The notes below the pieces were generated by a model. The model saw only the letters and a list, made by a program, of their open reading frames with translations. It did not search any database and was not told the origin of the DNA. Shown piece after piece: positions 18,451 through 26,587 of a stretch of DNA of 46,238 nucleotides. Position 1 is the stretch's first letter. Each line of letters opens with the position of its first letter. Position numbers and translations under genes: made by a program. The stretch comes from Bacteroidota bacterium (GTDB lineage: Bacteria > Bacteroidota > Bacteroidia > UBA7662 > CANHCV01), in the NCBI GenBank assembly GCA_947459245.1, contig CANHCV010000016.1:1-46238 (forward strand), given 5' to 3'.

Positions 18451-19755
18451 ATGAGTGGAATTGTGGCCATCGTTGGACGTCCGAATGTCGGAAAATCAAC
18501 CTTATTTAATCGCCTTGTTTTGGGCCGAAAAGCTATTGTAGATGACCAAGCCGGGGTAACCCGCGATCGTCATTACTCCAAATCGACCTGGAACGGACGC
18601 GAATTTAACGTGATTGATACCGGCGGATACGTGCACGGTTCCGATGATATTTTCGAAGCCGCCATCCGCTCCCAAGTGATTGCCGCCATTGAAGAAGCCG
18701 ACGTGCTCCTTTTCATGGTCGATACCACCACCGGCATCACCGACCACGATGAGGCCTTCGCCGATGTGCTTCGTAGAACCAAAAAGCCCATTTTAGTGGT
18801 TGCCAACAAAGTGGATACCAACGAAATGTTGAACGACATTCACGAATTCTACGGCTTCGGATTTGGGGAATTATTCCCTGTTTGTTCGGCATCTGGCTCG
18901 GGAACCGGTGAACTGCTTGACCGAGTGGTGGAACTCCTTCCACCCGATGTGGAAGAATCGCCTTCCGATTTGCCTCGTTTCGCCTTGGTTGGACGTCCGA
19001 ACGTTGGAAAATCAACCTTGTTGAACGCCCTTACCGGACAAGAACGTACCATCGTTACGCCCATTGCCGGCACCACCCGCGACACCATCAACACCGAATA
19101 CAAATACTTTGGTAAGAATTTCTACTTGGTTGATACGGCCGGGTTACGGAAAAAAGCCAAGGTAAACGAAGACATCGAATTTTATTCGGTGATGCGCACC
19201 ATCCGCGCCATCGAAGAATGCGATGTGGTAATGCTGCTGATCGATGCCACGGAAGGGCTGCAAGCCCAGGATTTAAACATCCTTCACCTGGCTACCCGCA
19301 ACCGAAAAGGCGCGGTGATTTTGGTGAACAAATGGGATTTGGTAGAAAAAGAAACCAACACAGCCCGCGATTACGAAGCGGAATTGAAAAAGCGTTTGTT
19401 GCCTCACAACGACGTGCCTATTTTATTCATTTCGGCCACGGAAAAACAACGGATTTTCAAAGCGGTAGAAGCTGCCATCGAGGTGCACGATAACCGCAAG
19501 AAAAAGATCAAAACATCGGAATTGAACGACGTTTTACTTCCTGAAATTGAAGCGTTTCCGCCTCCATCCCACCGTGGGCATTACATCAAAATCAAGTACA
19601 TCACCCAACTTCCTTCTCCCACTCCTGCGTTTGCGTTTTTCTGCAACCACCCCAAGGAAGTGAAGGAACCTTACCGCCGATTCTTGGAAAACAAACTCCG
19701 CCAGAAATTCAATTTTACGGGAGTTCCCATTTCCATTTACCTCCGCGAAAAGTAA
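18451..19755 (+). CDS. der: Ribosome biogenesis GTPase Der (EngA)
   Basis: Double-GTPase needed for 50S subunit maturation. The 434-residue protein holds two tandem G domains: GRPNVGKSTLFNRL at residues 8-21, with DTGGYV and NKVD, and a second GRPNVGKSTLLNAL near residue 180, with DTAGLRKK and NKWDLV. A C-terminal KH-like domain (from about 350) ends in the basic FNFTGVPISIYLREK. Length and order are standard. Its TAA directly abuts the stop of the convergent phosphatase gene with no room for a separate terminator. Start fixed by the promoter box and family length. Confidence 0.97.
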   Translation: MSGIVAIVGRPNVGKSTLFNRLVLGRKAIVDDQAGVTRDRHYSKSTWNGREFNVIDTGGYVHGSDDIFEAAIRSQVIAAIEEADVLLFMVDTTTGITDHDEAFADVLRRTKKPILVVANKVDTNEMLNDIHEFYGFGFGELFPVCSASGSGTGELLDRVVELLPPDVEESPSDLPRFALVGRPNVGKSTLLNALTGQERTIVTPIAGTTRDTINTEYKYFGKNFYLVDTAGLRKKAKVNEDIEFYSVMRTIRAIEECDVVMLLIDATEGLQAQDLNILHLATRNRKGAVILVNKWDLVEKETNTARDYEAELKKRLLPHNDVPILFISATEKQRIFKAVEAAIEVHDNRKKKIKTSELNDVLLPEIEAFPPPSHRGHYIKIKYITQLPSPTPAFAFFCNHPKEVKEPYRRFLENKLRQKFNFTGVPISIYLREK

Positions 19756-20841
19756 TTATTTCTTTTTGAACAACAGCTTTTTGAAGCTTTTGAAAATATC
19801 TGTATTCTCGTAAATTCCGGTGAACTTTTTAGATCCTGGACCGTAAGCAAAAACCGGAACCATCACGGCCGTATGTCCGCCGGTGGTGAATTTCGCATCG
19901 ATGGTTTTTTGGTCGAAACTCCCTCCATTGAGCGCCATTCCACCCGTTTCGTGGTCGGCGGTAATCACCACCAACGTTTCTCCATCTTTTTTCGCCCACG
20001 CTAAAATTGCGCCGATGGTGCGGTCGAAATCGATCATTTCTGTACCCACGTAAGGCGCGTCGTTGTTGTGTCCGCCCCAGTCGATTTGACTGCCTTCGAT
20101 CATCAAAAAGAAGCCTTTCGGATTTTGAGAAAGGAGTTCAATGGCTTTCAAAGAAGCATCTTTCAGGTAGGACGTATCGCGGCCGTTCAAAATGGAAGGT
20201 AGGTGTTCTTTTCCTCCGAACCACGCCAATTTTCCCGACTTTACCGAACGGAAATTTTGGGTAGAATCCATCACTTTTACTCCTTTTTGCTCTAGAACCT
20301 GAACCAAATTCAAGCCATCTTTCCTGTTTTTGAATCGGTCTAAACCGCCGCCAATCATCACATCAACGCCGCTGTTGGCCATTTGAATGGCAATGGAATC
20401 GGCCTGTTTGCGGCTGCCCACGTGAGCGGCAAAGGAAGCCGGAGTGGCGTGGGTGATGTCGCAAGTGGTTACCAAACCGGTAGAAAGTCCTTTTTTCTCG
20501 GCCATTTCTAGGATGGTTTCTTTGGGATTTCCAAGGGAATCAACGCCGATGGCACCGTTGAAGGTTTTTTCACCGATGGAGAATGCGGTAGCTCCGGCGG
20601 CCGAATCGGTCACGTAATTATCTGAGCTTTGGGTTTTGCTGAATCCAATTTTATCGAATTGTTCAATGAAAAGCCAACCGCCGTTCATGGTTAATCCGGC
20701 AAAAATTTGGGAGAGCCCCATTCCGTCGCCAATGAGAAAGATGATGTTTTTGGGGCGATCGGGCTTGGGTTTCGCCCAAACGATGAGGCTGCTGGAAACG
20801 AAAAGAAAGGCGAAAACAATTTTGAAAGCGATGTTTTTCAT
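19756..20841 (-). CDS. Alkaline phosphatase (PhoA superfamily), secreted
   Basis: Metal-dependent phosphomonoesterase of the periplasm or cell surface. 361 residues from the ATG at 20841, where a signal peptide (MKNIAFKIVFAFLFVSSSLIVWA) begins; a longer frame reaching 21114 runs over the DUF1294 gene. Landmarks: NIIFLIGDGMGLSQ (metal-binding Asp), VTDSAAGATAF with the nucleophilic Ser, CDITHATPASF, MIEGSQIDWGGHNND, ITADHETGG and TTGGHTAVMVPVFAYGPG, which supply the zinc and magnesium ligands. Its ATG overlaps the DUF1294 stop by four bases. Whether it responds to phosphate cannot be seen; no Pho-box was recognised. Confidence 0.92.
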   Translation of the reverse strand: MKNIAFKIVFAFLFVSSSLIVWAKPKPDRPKNIIFLIGDGMGLSQIFAGLTMNGGWLFIEQFDKIGFSKTQSSDNYVTDSAAGATAFSIGEKTFNGAIGVDSLGNPKETILEMAEKKGLSTGLVTTCDITHATPASFAAHVGSRKQADSIAIQMANSGVDVMIGGGLDRFKNRKDGLNLVQVLEQKGVKVMDSTQNFRSVKSGKLAWFGGKEHLPSILNGRDTSYLKDASLKAIELLSQNPKGFFLMIEGSQIDWGGHNNDAPYVGTEMIDFDRTIGAILAWAKKDGETLVVITADHETGGMALNGGSFDQKTIDAKFTTGGHTAVMVPVFAYGPGSKKFTGIYENTDIFKSFKKLLFKKK

Positions 20842-21107
20842 GATGCAAAAAGATAAAGAAACCCGATGTTGAGGGCGATGTTTAACAAGGTGAAAGCGAT
20901 GAACAAATTCAAGAACGATTTTTTGGAGGATTTGTGGCGGATGGGCGGCAACATACCGAGAAAAATTCCTGGCCATCCGCCCAAAAGAGCACATCCCAAA
21001 AGAAACCATTCGGGTATTCGGCGCCAACCTTTTACGGCCGCCAACTTGTCGTAAGCAGAGAGCATGTACGCCGGCAGCAAAAACCCGATGATTAAGTTCA
21101 AAAACAT
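20838..21107 (-). CDS. DUF1294 family membrane protein
   Basis: 89-residue protein with about three hydrophobic segments and the family pattern KGWRRIPEWFLLGCALLGGWPG followed by GMLPPIRHKSSKKSF. Function unknown; presumably in the inner membrane. It precedes the alkaline phosphatase gene and overlaps its start (ATGA), so the two are probably translated together. A promoter match ends four bases before its ATG and shares DNA with the divergent promoter of the next gene. Confidence 0.85.
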   Translation of the reverse strand: MFLNLIIGFLLPAYMLSAYDKLAAVKGWRRIPEWFLLGCALLGGWPGIFLGMLPPIRHKSSKKSFLNLFIAFTLLNIALNIGFLYLFAS

Positions 21108-21111
21108 GATG

Positions 21112-21143
21112 CAAAACTACGTCATTTCCTTGAAGGTAGCCAA
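21112..21143 (-). promoter_or_regulatory. Promoter of the DUF1294-phosphatase pair
   Basis: On the - strand TTG (21143-21141), a 21-base spacer and TAGTTTTG (21119-21112), then four bases to the ATG. It interlocks with the divergent promoter at 21130-21160. Confidence 0.6.
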
Positions 21144-21160
21144 GGGTTGTATTATCTTTG
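21130..21160 (+). promoter_or_regulatory. Promoter of the TPR-like membrane protein gene
   Basis: TTG (21130-21132), a 20-base spacer and TATCTTTG (21153-21160), a full match to the Bacteroidota consensus, then four bases to the ATG at 21165. Confidence 0.7.
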
Positions 21161-21164
21161 TGGC

Positions 21165-21710
21165 ATGTTTTACAGCAAAGAATTTAGGATTTTTGTTACC
21201 GCCTTGTTGGTGGCATTTGCCGGATATTTGATTTTTAGCGGCTCCTGGGGCTGGAGTATTTGGGTGTTTTTGTTGGCCGCTTTGGTGGTTCTCACCATTT
21301 TCAGAAACGAACAGGTGATCATTGCCATGGTGCAATTACGCCAACAAAACATGGAAAAAGCCGAAAAAGCACTTTTGAAAATCAAGAAACCCGAAGGGAT
21401 GTTGAAAGGACAGCAGGCCTATTACCATTTGTTGATGGGGATGTTGGCGGGGAATCGCATCACCGGAATGGGTTCCAAAGAAGCCATTTCGACTTGCGAA
21501 AAACATTTGAAAATGGCGTTGAGCATCGGTTTGAAGAACAGTTCCGACCGCGCTTCGGCCAGGGTAAACCTAGCAGGAATTGCCATCGGACGTCGCCGAA
21601 AAATTGAAGCCAACCAATTGTTGAACGAAGCCAAGAAAGAAGATAAAACAGGAATGCTTTCAGAACAGATCAAAATGATGAAAGATACCCTAAAGAAAAT
21701 GCCCGGCTAA
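21165..21710 (+). CDS. Membrane-anchored helical (TPR-like) protein, unknown function
   Basis: 181 residues from the ATG at 21165. A TTG at 21147 would place the promoter box inside the gene. Two closely spaced hydrophobic segments (about residues 9-26 and 29-46) form an N-terminal hairpin anchor. The rest is a soluble helical domain whose pairs of helices (AEKALLKIKKPEGMLKG, YYHLLMGMLAGNRI, AISTCEKHLKMALSIG, ARVNLAGIAIGRRRKIEAN) look like tetratricopeptide repeats. No family name can be given with confidence. It lies 54 bases upstream of nuoA but has its own promoter, and a further -7 box precedes nuoA, so it is probably not part of complex I. Confidence 0.75.
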   Translation: MFYSKEFRIFVTALLVAFAGYLIFSGSWGWSIWVFLLAALVVLTIFRNEQVIIAMVQLRQQNMEKAEKALLKIKKPEGMLKGQQAYYHLLMGMLAGNRITGMGSKEAISTCEKHLKMALSIGLKNSSDRASARVNLAGIAIGRRRKIEANQLLNEAKKEDKTGMLSEQIKMMKDTLKKMPG

Positions 21711-21734
21711 ACAAAAAGCCCCAAAATTTGTCTT

Positions 21735-21742
21735 TAAATTTG
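21735..21742 (+). promoter_or_regulatory. Promoter -7 box of the nuo operon
   Basis: TAAATTTG matches TAnnTTTG and ends 22 bases before the nuoA ATG. No -33 TTG is found at the expected spacing, so this is a partial match. Confidence 0.45.
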
Positions 21743-21764
21743 CAGAAATGCATCATGATTAACT

Positions 21765-22130
21765 ATGGAACAAAACGCTAGTTATTTTCCCATCCTCATT
21801 CAAGCTGCCATCGCGATTGGATTCGTAGGATTGGTGTTGGTGCTCACCCACGTGTTGGGTCCGCGCCGATATTCCAAAAAGAAGGTCGAAAACTTCGAAT
21901 GCGGAATTGAATCGGAAGGAAATGCCCGATTCCCGGTTTCAGTAAAATACTTTCTGACCGCCATTTTGTTCGTATTGATCGACGTGGAGGTTATTTTCTT
22001 TTATCCTTACGCCGTAAACATGAAAGAAATGGGCGTTCAAGGATTTTTAGCCGTAGTAATGTTTGTAGCTTTTTTCCTTGTAGGGTTCATTTACATTTGG
22101 AAAAAAGGTGCCCTCGAATGGGAAAAATAA
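21765..22130 (+). CDS. nuoA: NADH-quinone oxidoreductase subunit A
   Basis: Small membrane subunit of respiratory complex I at the junction of the peripheral and membrane arms. 121 residues with three hydrophobic segments, the loop KKVENFECGIESEGNARFPVSVKYF (the conserved ECG region) and the acidic second membrane helix LFVLIDVEVIFFYPYAV. First gene of a tight nuoABCDEF run; nuoB starts six bases after its stop. Confidence 0.95.
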   Translation: MEQNASYFPILIQAAIAIGFVGLVLVLTHVLGPRRYSKKKVENFECGIESEGNARFPVSVKYFLTAILFVLIDVEVIFFYPYAVNMKEMGVQGFLAVVMFVAFFLVGFIYIWKKGALEWEK

Positions 22131-22136
22131 ATCGAC

Positions 22137-22673
22137 ATGACCAAAATTGCAGAAGCGCCAGAAGGCATCACCGGAGCAGGATTCTTTGCTACCAGTCTCG
22201 ATAAAGTCATTGGCTTGGCCCGCGCCAATTCCATTTGGCCTCTCCCTTTCGCAACGTCTTGTTGCGGAATTGAATTCATGGCGACCATGGGTTCCAACTA
22301 CGACTTGGCTCGTTTCGGTTCGGAACGTTTGAGTTTCTCCCCTCGCCAAGCCGATTTGTTGATGGTGATGGGAACCATCGCTAAAAAAATGGCTCCCGTA
22401 GTGCGCCAAGTGTACGACCAAATGGCGGAGCCCAAATGGGTACTTGCTGTTGGCGCTTGCGCTTCCTCAGGAGGTATTTTCGATACCTACTCGGTGCTTC
22501 AAGGGATCGATAACGTGGTTCCGGTTGACGTTTACGTTCCCGGTTGTCCGCCCCGCCCCGAGCAAATCATCGACGGGGTGATGCGCATTCAGGATTTGAT
22601 TAAAAACGAACCGTTGCGCCGCCGTTACTCCCAAGAGTACCAGGAATTGTTAGAATCTTACAACATCAAATAA
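22137..22673 (+). CDS. nuoB: NADH-quinone oxidoreductase subunit B
   Basis: Peripheral-arm subunit carrying the terminal [4Fe-4S] cluster N2 that hands electrons to quinone. 178 residues with the ligand pattern SCCGIEFMA, a single cysteine in VGACASSGG, and VPGCPPRPE, giving the expected four cysteines, two of them adjacent. Length is normal. The gene is one base from nuoC. Confidence 0.97.
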   Translation: MTKIAEAPEGITGAGFFATSLDKVIGLARANSIWPLPFATSCCGIEFMATMGSNYDLARFGSERLSFSPRQADLLMVMGTIAKKMAPVVRQVYDQMAEPKWVLAVGACASSGGIFDTYSVLQGIDNVVPVDVYVPGCPPRPEQIIDGVMRIQDLIKNEPLRRRYSQEYQELLESYNIK

Positions 22674-22674
22674 C

Positions 22675-23172
22675 ATGGGAAATGAACAAGCTCTGGAGCT
22701 GATCACCGCCAAATTTGGCGAATCCATCTCCCATGAAATCGATGCCCACGGCCTATTGAACCTCACCGTTTCTCCAGATCAATTGGTTGATCTGGTTACT
22801 TTTTTGAGGGACGATGAAACCCTGGCCATGGGATTTCTCACCACCCTGTGTGGGATTCACTACCCTTTTAACAAAGGTGCCGAGTTGGGCGTGGTTTACC
22901 ACATCCACTCCTTGGAAAATAACTACCGCATTCGCATCAAGGTGTTTGTACCTGTGGAACATCCCCACGTGCCTTCCCTTACCGGCTTGTTCGCATCAGC
23001 GAACTGGCAAGAAAGGGAAACGTTCGATTTCTACGGAATTCTGTTCGATGGACACCCCGATTTGCGAAGAATTTTGAACATGGATGAAATGACGTATCAC
23101 CCGCTTCGCAAAGAGTATCCTTTAGAGGATTCTACCCGCGAAGACAAGGCCGATCGTTTCTTTGGCCGTTAA
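22675..23172 (+). CDS. nuoC: NADH-quinone oxidoreductase subunit C
   Basis: 30-kDa-type peripheral subunit of complex I, soluble and without a cofactor. 165 residues, with VVYHIHSLENNYRIRIKV and the signature WQERETFDFYGILFDGHPDLRRIL, then RKEYPLEDSTREDK near the end. It is a separate gene from nuoD, unlike the fused NuoCD of enterobacteria. Confidence 0.95.
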   Translation: MGNEQALELITAKFGESISHEIDAHGLLNLTVSPDQLVDLVTFLRDDETLAMGFLTTLCGIHYPFNKGAELGVVYHIHSLENNYRIRIKVFVPVEHPHVPSLTGLFASANWQERETFDFYGILFDGHPDLRRILNMDEMTYHPLRKEYPLEDSTREDKADRFFGR

Positions 23173-23184
23173 TCCCCACACTTC

Positions 23185-24402
23185 ATGAGCAATTTACAAG
23201 CCTACAATCCAAACCACATGAGTTTGGAAACCATCGACGGGGAGATCGCAACCCTTAACTTAGGGCCCACCCACCCCGCCACCCACGGCATCTTTCAAAA
23301 CATCTTGAAAGTAGATGGAGAACGCATTTTAAGTGCAGAACCCACCGTTGGTTACATCCACCGAGCTTTTGAAAAATTGGCGGAACGCCGAAATTACAAT
23401 CAAATTACAACGATTACCGATCGTTTGAACTACTGTTCTTCCCCCATCAACAACATGGGTTGGGAAATGACCGTTGAAAAACTGGCCGGCATTACCACCA
23501 ACAAAAAGATCGATTACATGCGTGTGATCATCATGGAGTTGGCGCGCATTGCCGATCACTTGGTTTGCAACGCGGTCATTGGGGTAGATACCGGGGCTTT
23601 AACCGGATTTACCTACATGTTCCAAGAGCGGGAACGCATTTACGAATTGTTTGAAGAAGTTTGCGGTGCTCGTTTAACCACCAACATCGGAAGAGTTGGC
23701 GGGTTCGAACGCGATTTTAACTCCATTTTTTACTCGAAACTGAAGTCCTTCCTGAAGGAGTTCCCCGCCCGTTTCGAGGAATTCAACAACTTGTTGGAAC
23801 GCAACAGAATTTTCATGGATCGCGTGATTGGCGCCGGACCAATTGCTCCGGACCGCGCCCTCTCTTACGGATTTTCTGGTCCAAACTTGCGCGCCGCCGG
23901 GGTAGATTACGACGTTCGCGTGATGAACCCTTACTCTTCTTACCAAGATTTCCAATTCGATGTACCCATCGGAAAAGACGGAGATACCTACGATCGTTTC
24001 ATGGTTCGCCAAGAAGAAATCCGCCAATCGCTTCGCATCATTCATCAAGCTTTAGACGGTATGCCTGAAGGCAAGCACTACGTGGATGTTCCCGGTTTCT
24101 ATCTTCCTCAAAAAGAAGAAGTGTACCGTTCCATGGAAGCATTGATTTATCACTTCAAAATTGTGATGGGAGAAACCCCCATTCCAGCCGGAGAAGTTTA
24201 CCACAGCGTGGAAGGCGGAAACGGGGAATTGGGCTTTTACCTCGTGAGCGATGGCGGACGCACTCCTTACCGTTTGCACTTCCGTCGCCCTTGCTTCATC
24301 TATTACCAAGCCTATCCAGAAATGGCCAAAGGGGCATTGATTTCCGATGCCATCTTAACCATGAGTTCAATGAATGTAATCGCCGGAGAATTAGACGCAT
24401 AA
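23185..24402 (+). CDS. nuoD: NADH-quinone oxidoreductase subunit D
   Basis: 49-kDa-type subunit forming much of the quinone-binding pocket beside NuoB. 405 residues with LGPTHPATHGIF, GYIHRAFEKLAE, NYCSSPINNMGW, RLTTNIGRVGG, and the C-terminal ending SMNVIAGELDA; the family usually ends in D.R. The loop after LGPTHPATHG includes the quinone-site His. The stop overlaps the nuoE start by one base. Confidence 0.97.
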   Translation: MSNLQAYNPNHMSLETIDGEIATLNLGPTHPATHGIFQNILKVDGERILSAEPTVGYIHRAFEKLAERRNYNQITTITDRLNYCSSPINNMGWEMTVEKLAGITTNKKIDYMRVIIMELARIADHLVCNAVIGVDTGALTGFTYMFQERERIYELFEEVCGARLTTNIGRVGGFERDFNSIFYSKLKSFLKEFPARFEEFNNLLERNRIFMDRVIGAGPIAPDRALSYGFSGPNLRAAGVDYDVRVMNPYSSYQDFQFDVPIGKDGDTYDRFMVRQEEIRQSLRIIHQALDGMPEGKHYVDVPGFYLPQKEEVYRSMEALIYHFKIVMGETPIPAGEVYHSVEGGNGELGFYLVSDGGRTPYRLHFRRPCFIYYQAYPEMAKGALISDAILTMSSMNVIAGELDA

Positions 24403-24935
24403 TGGAATCCAGCATCAAAAACAACCCAGCCCACGTAGGCTGCACCTTCACCGCAGATCGACTTCAAGAAGTAGATCGATTGATGAAACAATATCCTGAA
24501 GGAAAACACAAAAGTGCGATTTTGCGCATTTTGCACATGGCCCAAAAAGACTTCGGTTGGTTGAGCGTGGAAGTGATGGATTACGTTGCTTCTTTGTTGA
24601 ACATCAAACCCATTGAAGTGTACGAAGTGGCCACGTTTTACTCCATGTACCACTTGAAACCGGTAGGGAAATACGTGTTTGAATTTTGCCAAACCGGTCC
24701 TTGCTGCACCCGTGGAGCAGAAAAAACCATCAACTACATCAAAAATAAGCTCAACATTGAAGTGGGTGGAACCAGTGCCGACGGACTTTTCACTTTGAAA
24801 ACGGTGGAATGTTTGGGCGCCTGCGGCTACGCTCCCATGATGCAGGTTGGCGATGTTTTCTTCGAACATTTGAACGAAGAAAAAATTGATCAATTGATTG
24901 AAAATTGGCGCAACGAATCCGCTTCAAATAATTAA
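24402..24935 (+). CDS. nuoE: NADH-quinone oxidoreductase subunit E
   Basis: 24-kDa-type subunit with the [2Fe-2S] cluster N1a near the NADH site. 177 residues from the ATG at 24402, which overlaps the nuoD stop; the frame is open further upstream inside nuoD but without reason to start there. Cluster ligands are visible as CQTGPC and ECLGAC. VYEVATFYSMYHLKPVGKY is the conserved thioredoxin-fold start. It lies three bases from nuoF. Confidence 0.96.
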   Translation: MESSIKNNPAHVGCTFTADRLQEVDRLMKQYPEGKHKSAILRILHMAQKDFGWLSVEVMDYVASLLNIKPIEVYEVATFYSMYHLKPVGKYVFEFCQTGPCCTRGAEKTINYIKNKLNIEVGGTSADGLFTLKTVECLGACGYAPMMQVGDVFFEHLNEEKIDQLIENWRNESASNN

Positions 24936-24938
24936 ACC

Positions 24939-26285
24939 ATGGCCGGAAAAAAGATTTTATTGGCGAATGACCACGTAGAAGGAATTCGTTATTACGATGC
25001 CTACCGCAAGCATGGTGGATACACCGCGGTGGAAAAAGCCCTAAAAATGACTTCCGACGACATCGTTGAGGAAGTGAAAAAATCGGGGTTGCGCGGCCGT
25101 GGTGGAGCTGGTTTCCCAACCGGCATGAAATGGAGTTTCTTGGCGAAGCCCGAAGGCGTGCCCCGCTATTTGCTGTGCAATGCCGACGAGTCGGAGCCGG
25201 GCACCTTCAAAGACCGTTATTTAATGGAATACATGCCCCACTCCTTGGTGGAAGGCATGATTGTTTCCTCCTTTGCCTTAGGAGCAAATACCAGTTACAT
25301 CTACATTCGTGGAGAATACATGTGGATCGTTGCCATTTTGGAAGAAGCCATTGCCGAAGCATATAAAAACGGTTGGTTGGGCAAAAACATCCAAGGATCT
25401 GGCTACGATTTGGATTTGTACGTGAATCCGGGAGCCGGGGCGTACATCTGCGGAGAAGAAACCGCCTTGATTGAATCGTTGGAAGGTAAACGAGGAAATC
25501 CTCGCATGAAACCACCATTCCCAGCGATCAAAGGATTGTGGGGATGTCCAACCGTGGTGAACAACGTGGAAACCATTGCCACCGTTCCTCACATCATCAA
25601 CATGGGTGGCGACGCTTACGCTGGAATTGGCGTGGGTCGTTCCACCGGTACCAAATTGATTTCCGCTTGCGGAAACATCCGCAAACCGGGCGTTTACGAA
25701 ATTGAGATGGGGATTTCGGTGGAGGAGTTCATCTATTCCGATGAGTATTGCGGCGGCATTGCCGATGGAAAGAAACTGAAAGCGATGATTGCTGGAGGTT
25801 CCTCGGTGCCCATTTTGCCCCACAACTTGATTACCAAAACGGCGGCCGGTGAGCCCCGTTTGATGACCTATGAATCGTTGGCCGACGGAGGTTTTGTTTC
25901 CGGCACCATGTTGGGTTCGGGCGGGTTCATCATTTACGACGAAGACCAGTGCATTGTGCACAACACCTATACCTTAGCACGTTTCTACCACCACGAAAGC
26001 TGCGGACAGTGCAGTCCGTGCCGGGAAGGAACGGGATGGATGGAGAAAGTATTGCACCGCATTGAAAGCGGTCACGGCAAGATGAGCGACATTGACTTGT
26101 TGGTGGACGTTGCGAAGAAGATCGAAGGCAACACCATTTGCCCGTTGGGCGACGCGGCGGCTTGGCCGGTTGCGGCAGCCATTCGCCATTTCCGCGACGA
26201 GTTCGAGTGGCACATTCAACATCCGGAAGCGGCTCAGGCGGGGAATTACCCGCATTGGGAAAACCGATCAGAGGTAGTAGCATAA
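24939..26285 (+). CDS. nuoF: NADH-quinone oxidoreductase subunit F
   Basis: 51-kDa-type subunit that binds NADH, FMN and cluster N3. 448 residues with GLRGRGGAGFPTGMKW (NADH), NADESEPGTFKDR, GAGAYICGEETALIESLEGKRG split over the FMN site, and the [4Fe-4S] ligands in ESCGQCSPCREG plus the distant C401 in NTICPLGD. Residues 397-448 are repeated downstream at 27376-27534 as an orphan fragment. No nuoG follows; a terminator and a structured repeat come at once. The last 52 codons may therefore have been exchanged by recombination. Confidence 0.97.
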   Translation: MAGKKILLANDHVEGIRYYDAYRKHGGYTAVEKALKMTSDDIVEEVKKSGLRGRGGAGFPTGMKWSFLAKPEGVPRYLLCNADESEPGTFKDRYLMEYMPHSLVEGMIVSSFALGANTSYIYIRGEYMWIVAILEEAIAEAYKNGWLGKNIQGSGYDLDLYVNPGAGAYICGEETALIESLEGKRGNPRMKPPFPAIKGLWGCPTVVNNVETIATVPHIINMGGDAYAGIGVGRSTGTKLISACGNIRKPGVYEIEMGISVEEFIYSDEYCGGIADGKKLKAMIAGGSSVPILPHNLITKTAAGEPRLMTYESLADGGFVSGTMLGSGGFIIYDEDQCIVHNTYTLARFYHHESCGQCSPCREGTGWMEKVLHRIESGHGKMSDIDLLVDVAKKIEGNTICPLGDAAAWPVAAAIRHFRDEFEWHIQHPEAAQAGNYPHWENRSEVVA

Positions 26286-26323
26286 AAAAATCCCTCCCGA
26301 AGACTTTCGGGGGGGATTTTTTT
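26284..26323. terminator. Intrinsic terminator after nuoF
   Basis: Arms AAAAAAATCCCTCCCGAA and TTCGGGGGGGATTTTTTT with a five-base loop and one T-G pair. The A/T flanks allow use on both strands. An identical copy lies at 27533-27572. Confidence 0.92.
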
Positions 26324-26327
26324 GTTT

Positions 26328-26550
26328 GTTCCTCTCGATACAATTCTCATAGCATTCGAATCACTCGAGGAACGGGTAAAAGAAGGCGCTCCTCGAGTTT
26401 TCCCGACGAAGGAAGGGAAAGTATCGAGAGGGCGCTGATGTTCTTCTCGATACAATTCTCATTGCATTCGAATCACTCGAGGAACGATTTCCGTTGCTCG
26501 AGTGTCCCAACATGCGTCTGGATTTATCGAGACCAGCGGACACTCGGGCA
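26328..26550. repeat. Structured palindromic repeat, copy 1: unit A (26328-26439) plus unit B (26440-26550)
   Basis: Fills most of the 302-base gap between nuoF and the Abi gene. Both units begin with nearly the same 47 bases (GTTC.TCTCGATA to CTCGAGGAACG) and then diverge. Unit A has an outer 11-base-pair stem, CCTCTCGATAC (26331-26341) with GTATCGAGAGG (26421-26431). Inside are hairpin ACTCGAGGA / TCCTCGAGT (26363-26371 / 26390-26398) and, directly adjoining, TTTCCC / GGGAAA (26399-26404 / 26415-26420), plus the palindrome ATTCGAAT. Unit B has outer TCTCGATA / TATCGAGA (26445-26452 / 26525-26532) and inner CACTCGAG / CTCGAGTG. Looks like a REP/BIME-type element. No transposase is nearby. 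26551-26587 shows nothing clear. Confidence 0.85.
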
Positions 26551-26587
26551 CCGGAAGTAGGTAGGAATCGTTCGAGACGTACCTTAT

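Noticed and set aside
20842-21114. 91-residue N-terminal extension of the alkaline phosphatase
   Set aside because: It overlaps the DUF1294 gene in another frame, whereas the ATG at 20841 gives a signal peptide and a four-base overlap.
21147-21164. TTG start for the TPR-like membrane protein
   Set aside because: It would put the full-consensus -7 box inside the coding region; the ATG at 21165 gives a normal N-terminal membrane hairpin.
25278-25961. 227-codon open frame antisense to nuoF
   Set aside because: nuoF is conserved across this stretch; the antisense product has no family features or start signals.
26354-26371. tRNA-like T-arm (TTCGAATC) and cloverleaf in the repeats
   Set aside because: The ATTCGAAT palindrome mimics a T-loop, but there is no acceptor stem, anticodon arm or CCA-compatible end.
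26328-26550. Integron attC-like recombination sites
   Set aside because: The units fold strongly and flank a gene cassette, but they lack the RYYYAAC/GTTRRRY core boxes and no integrase is in view.
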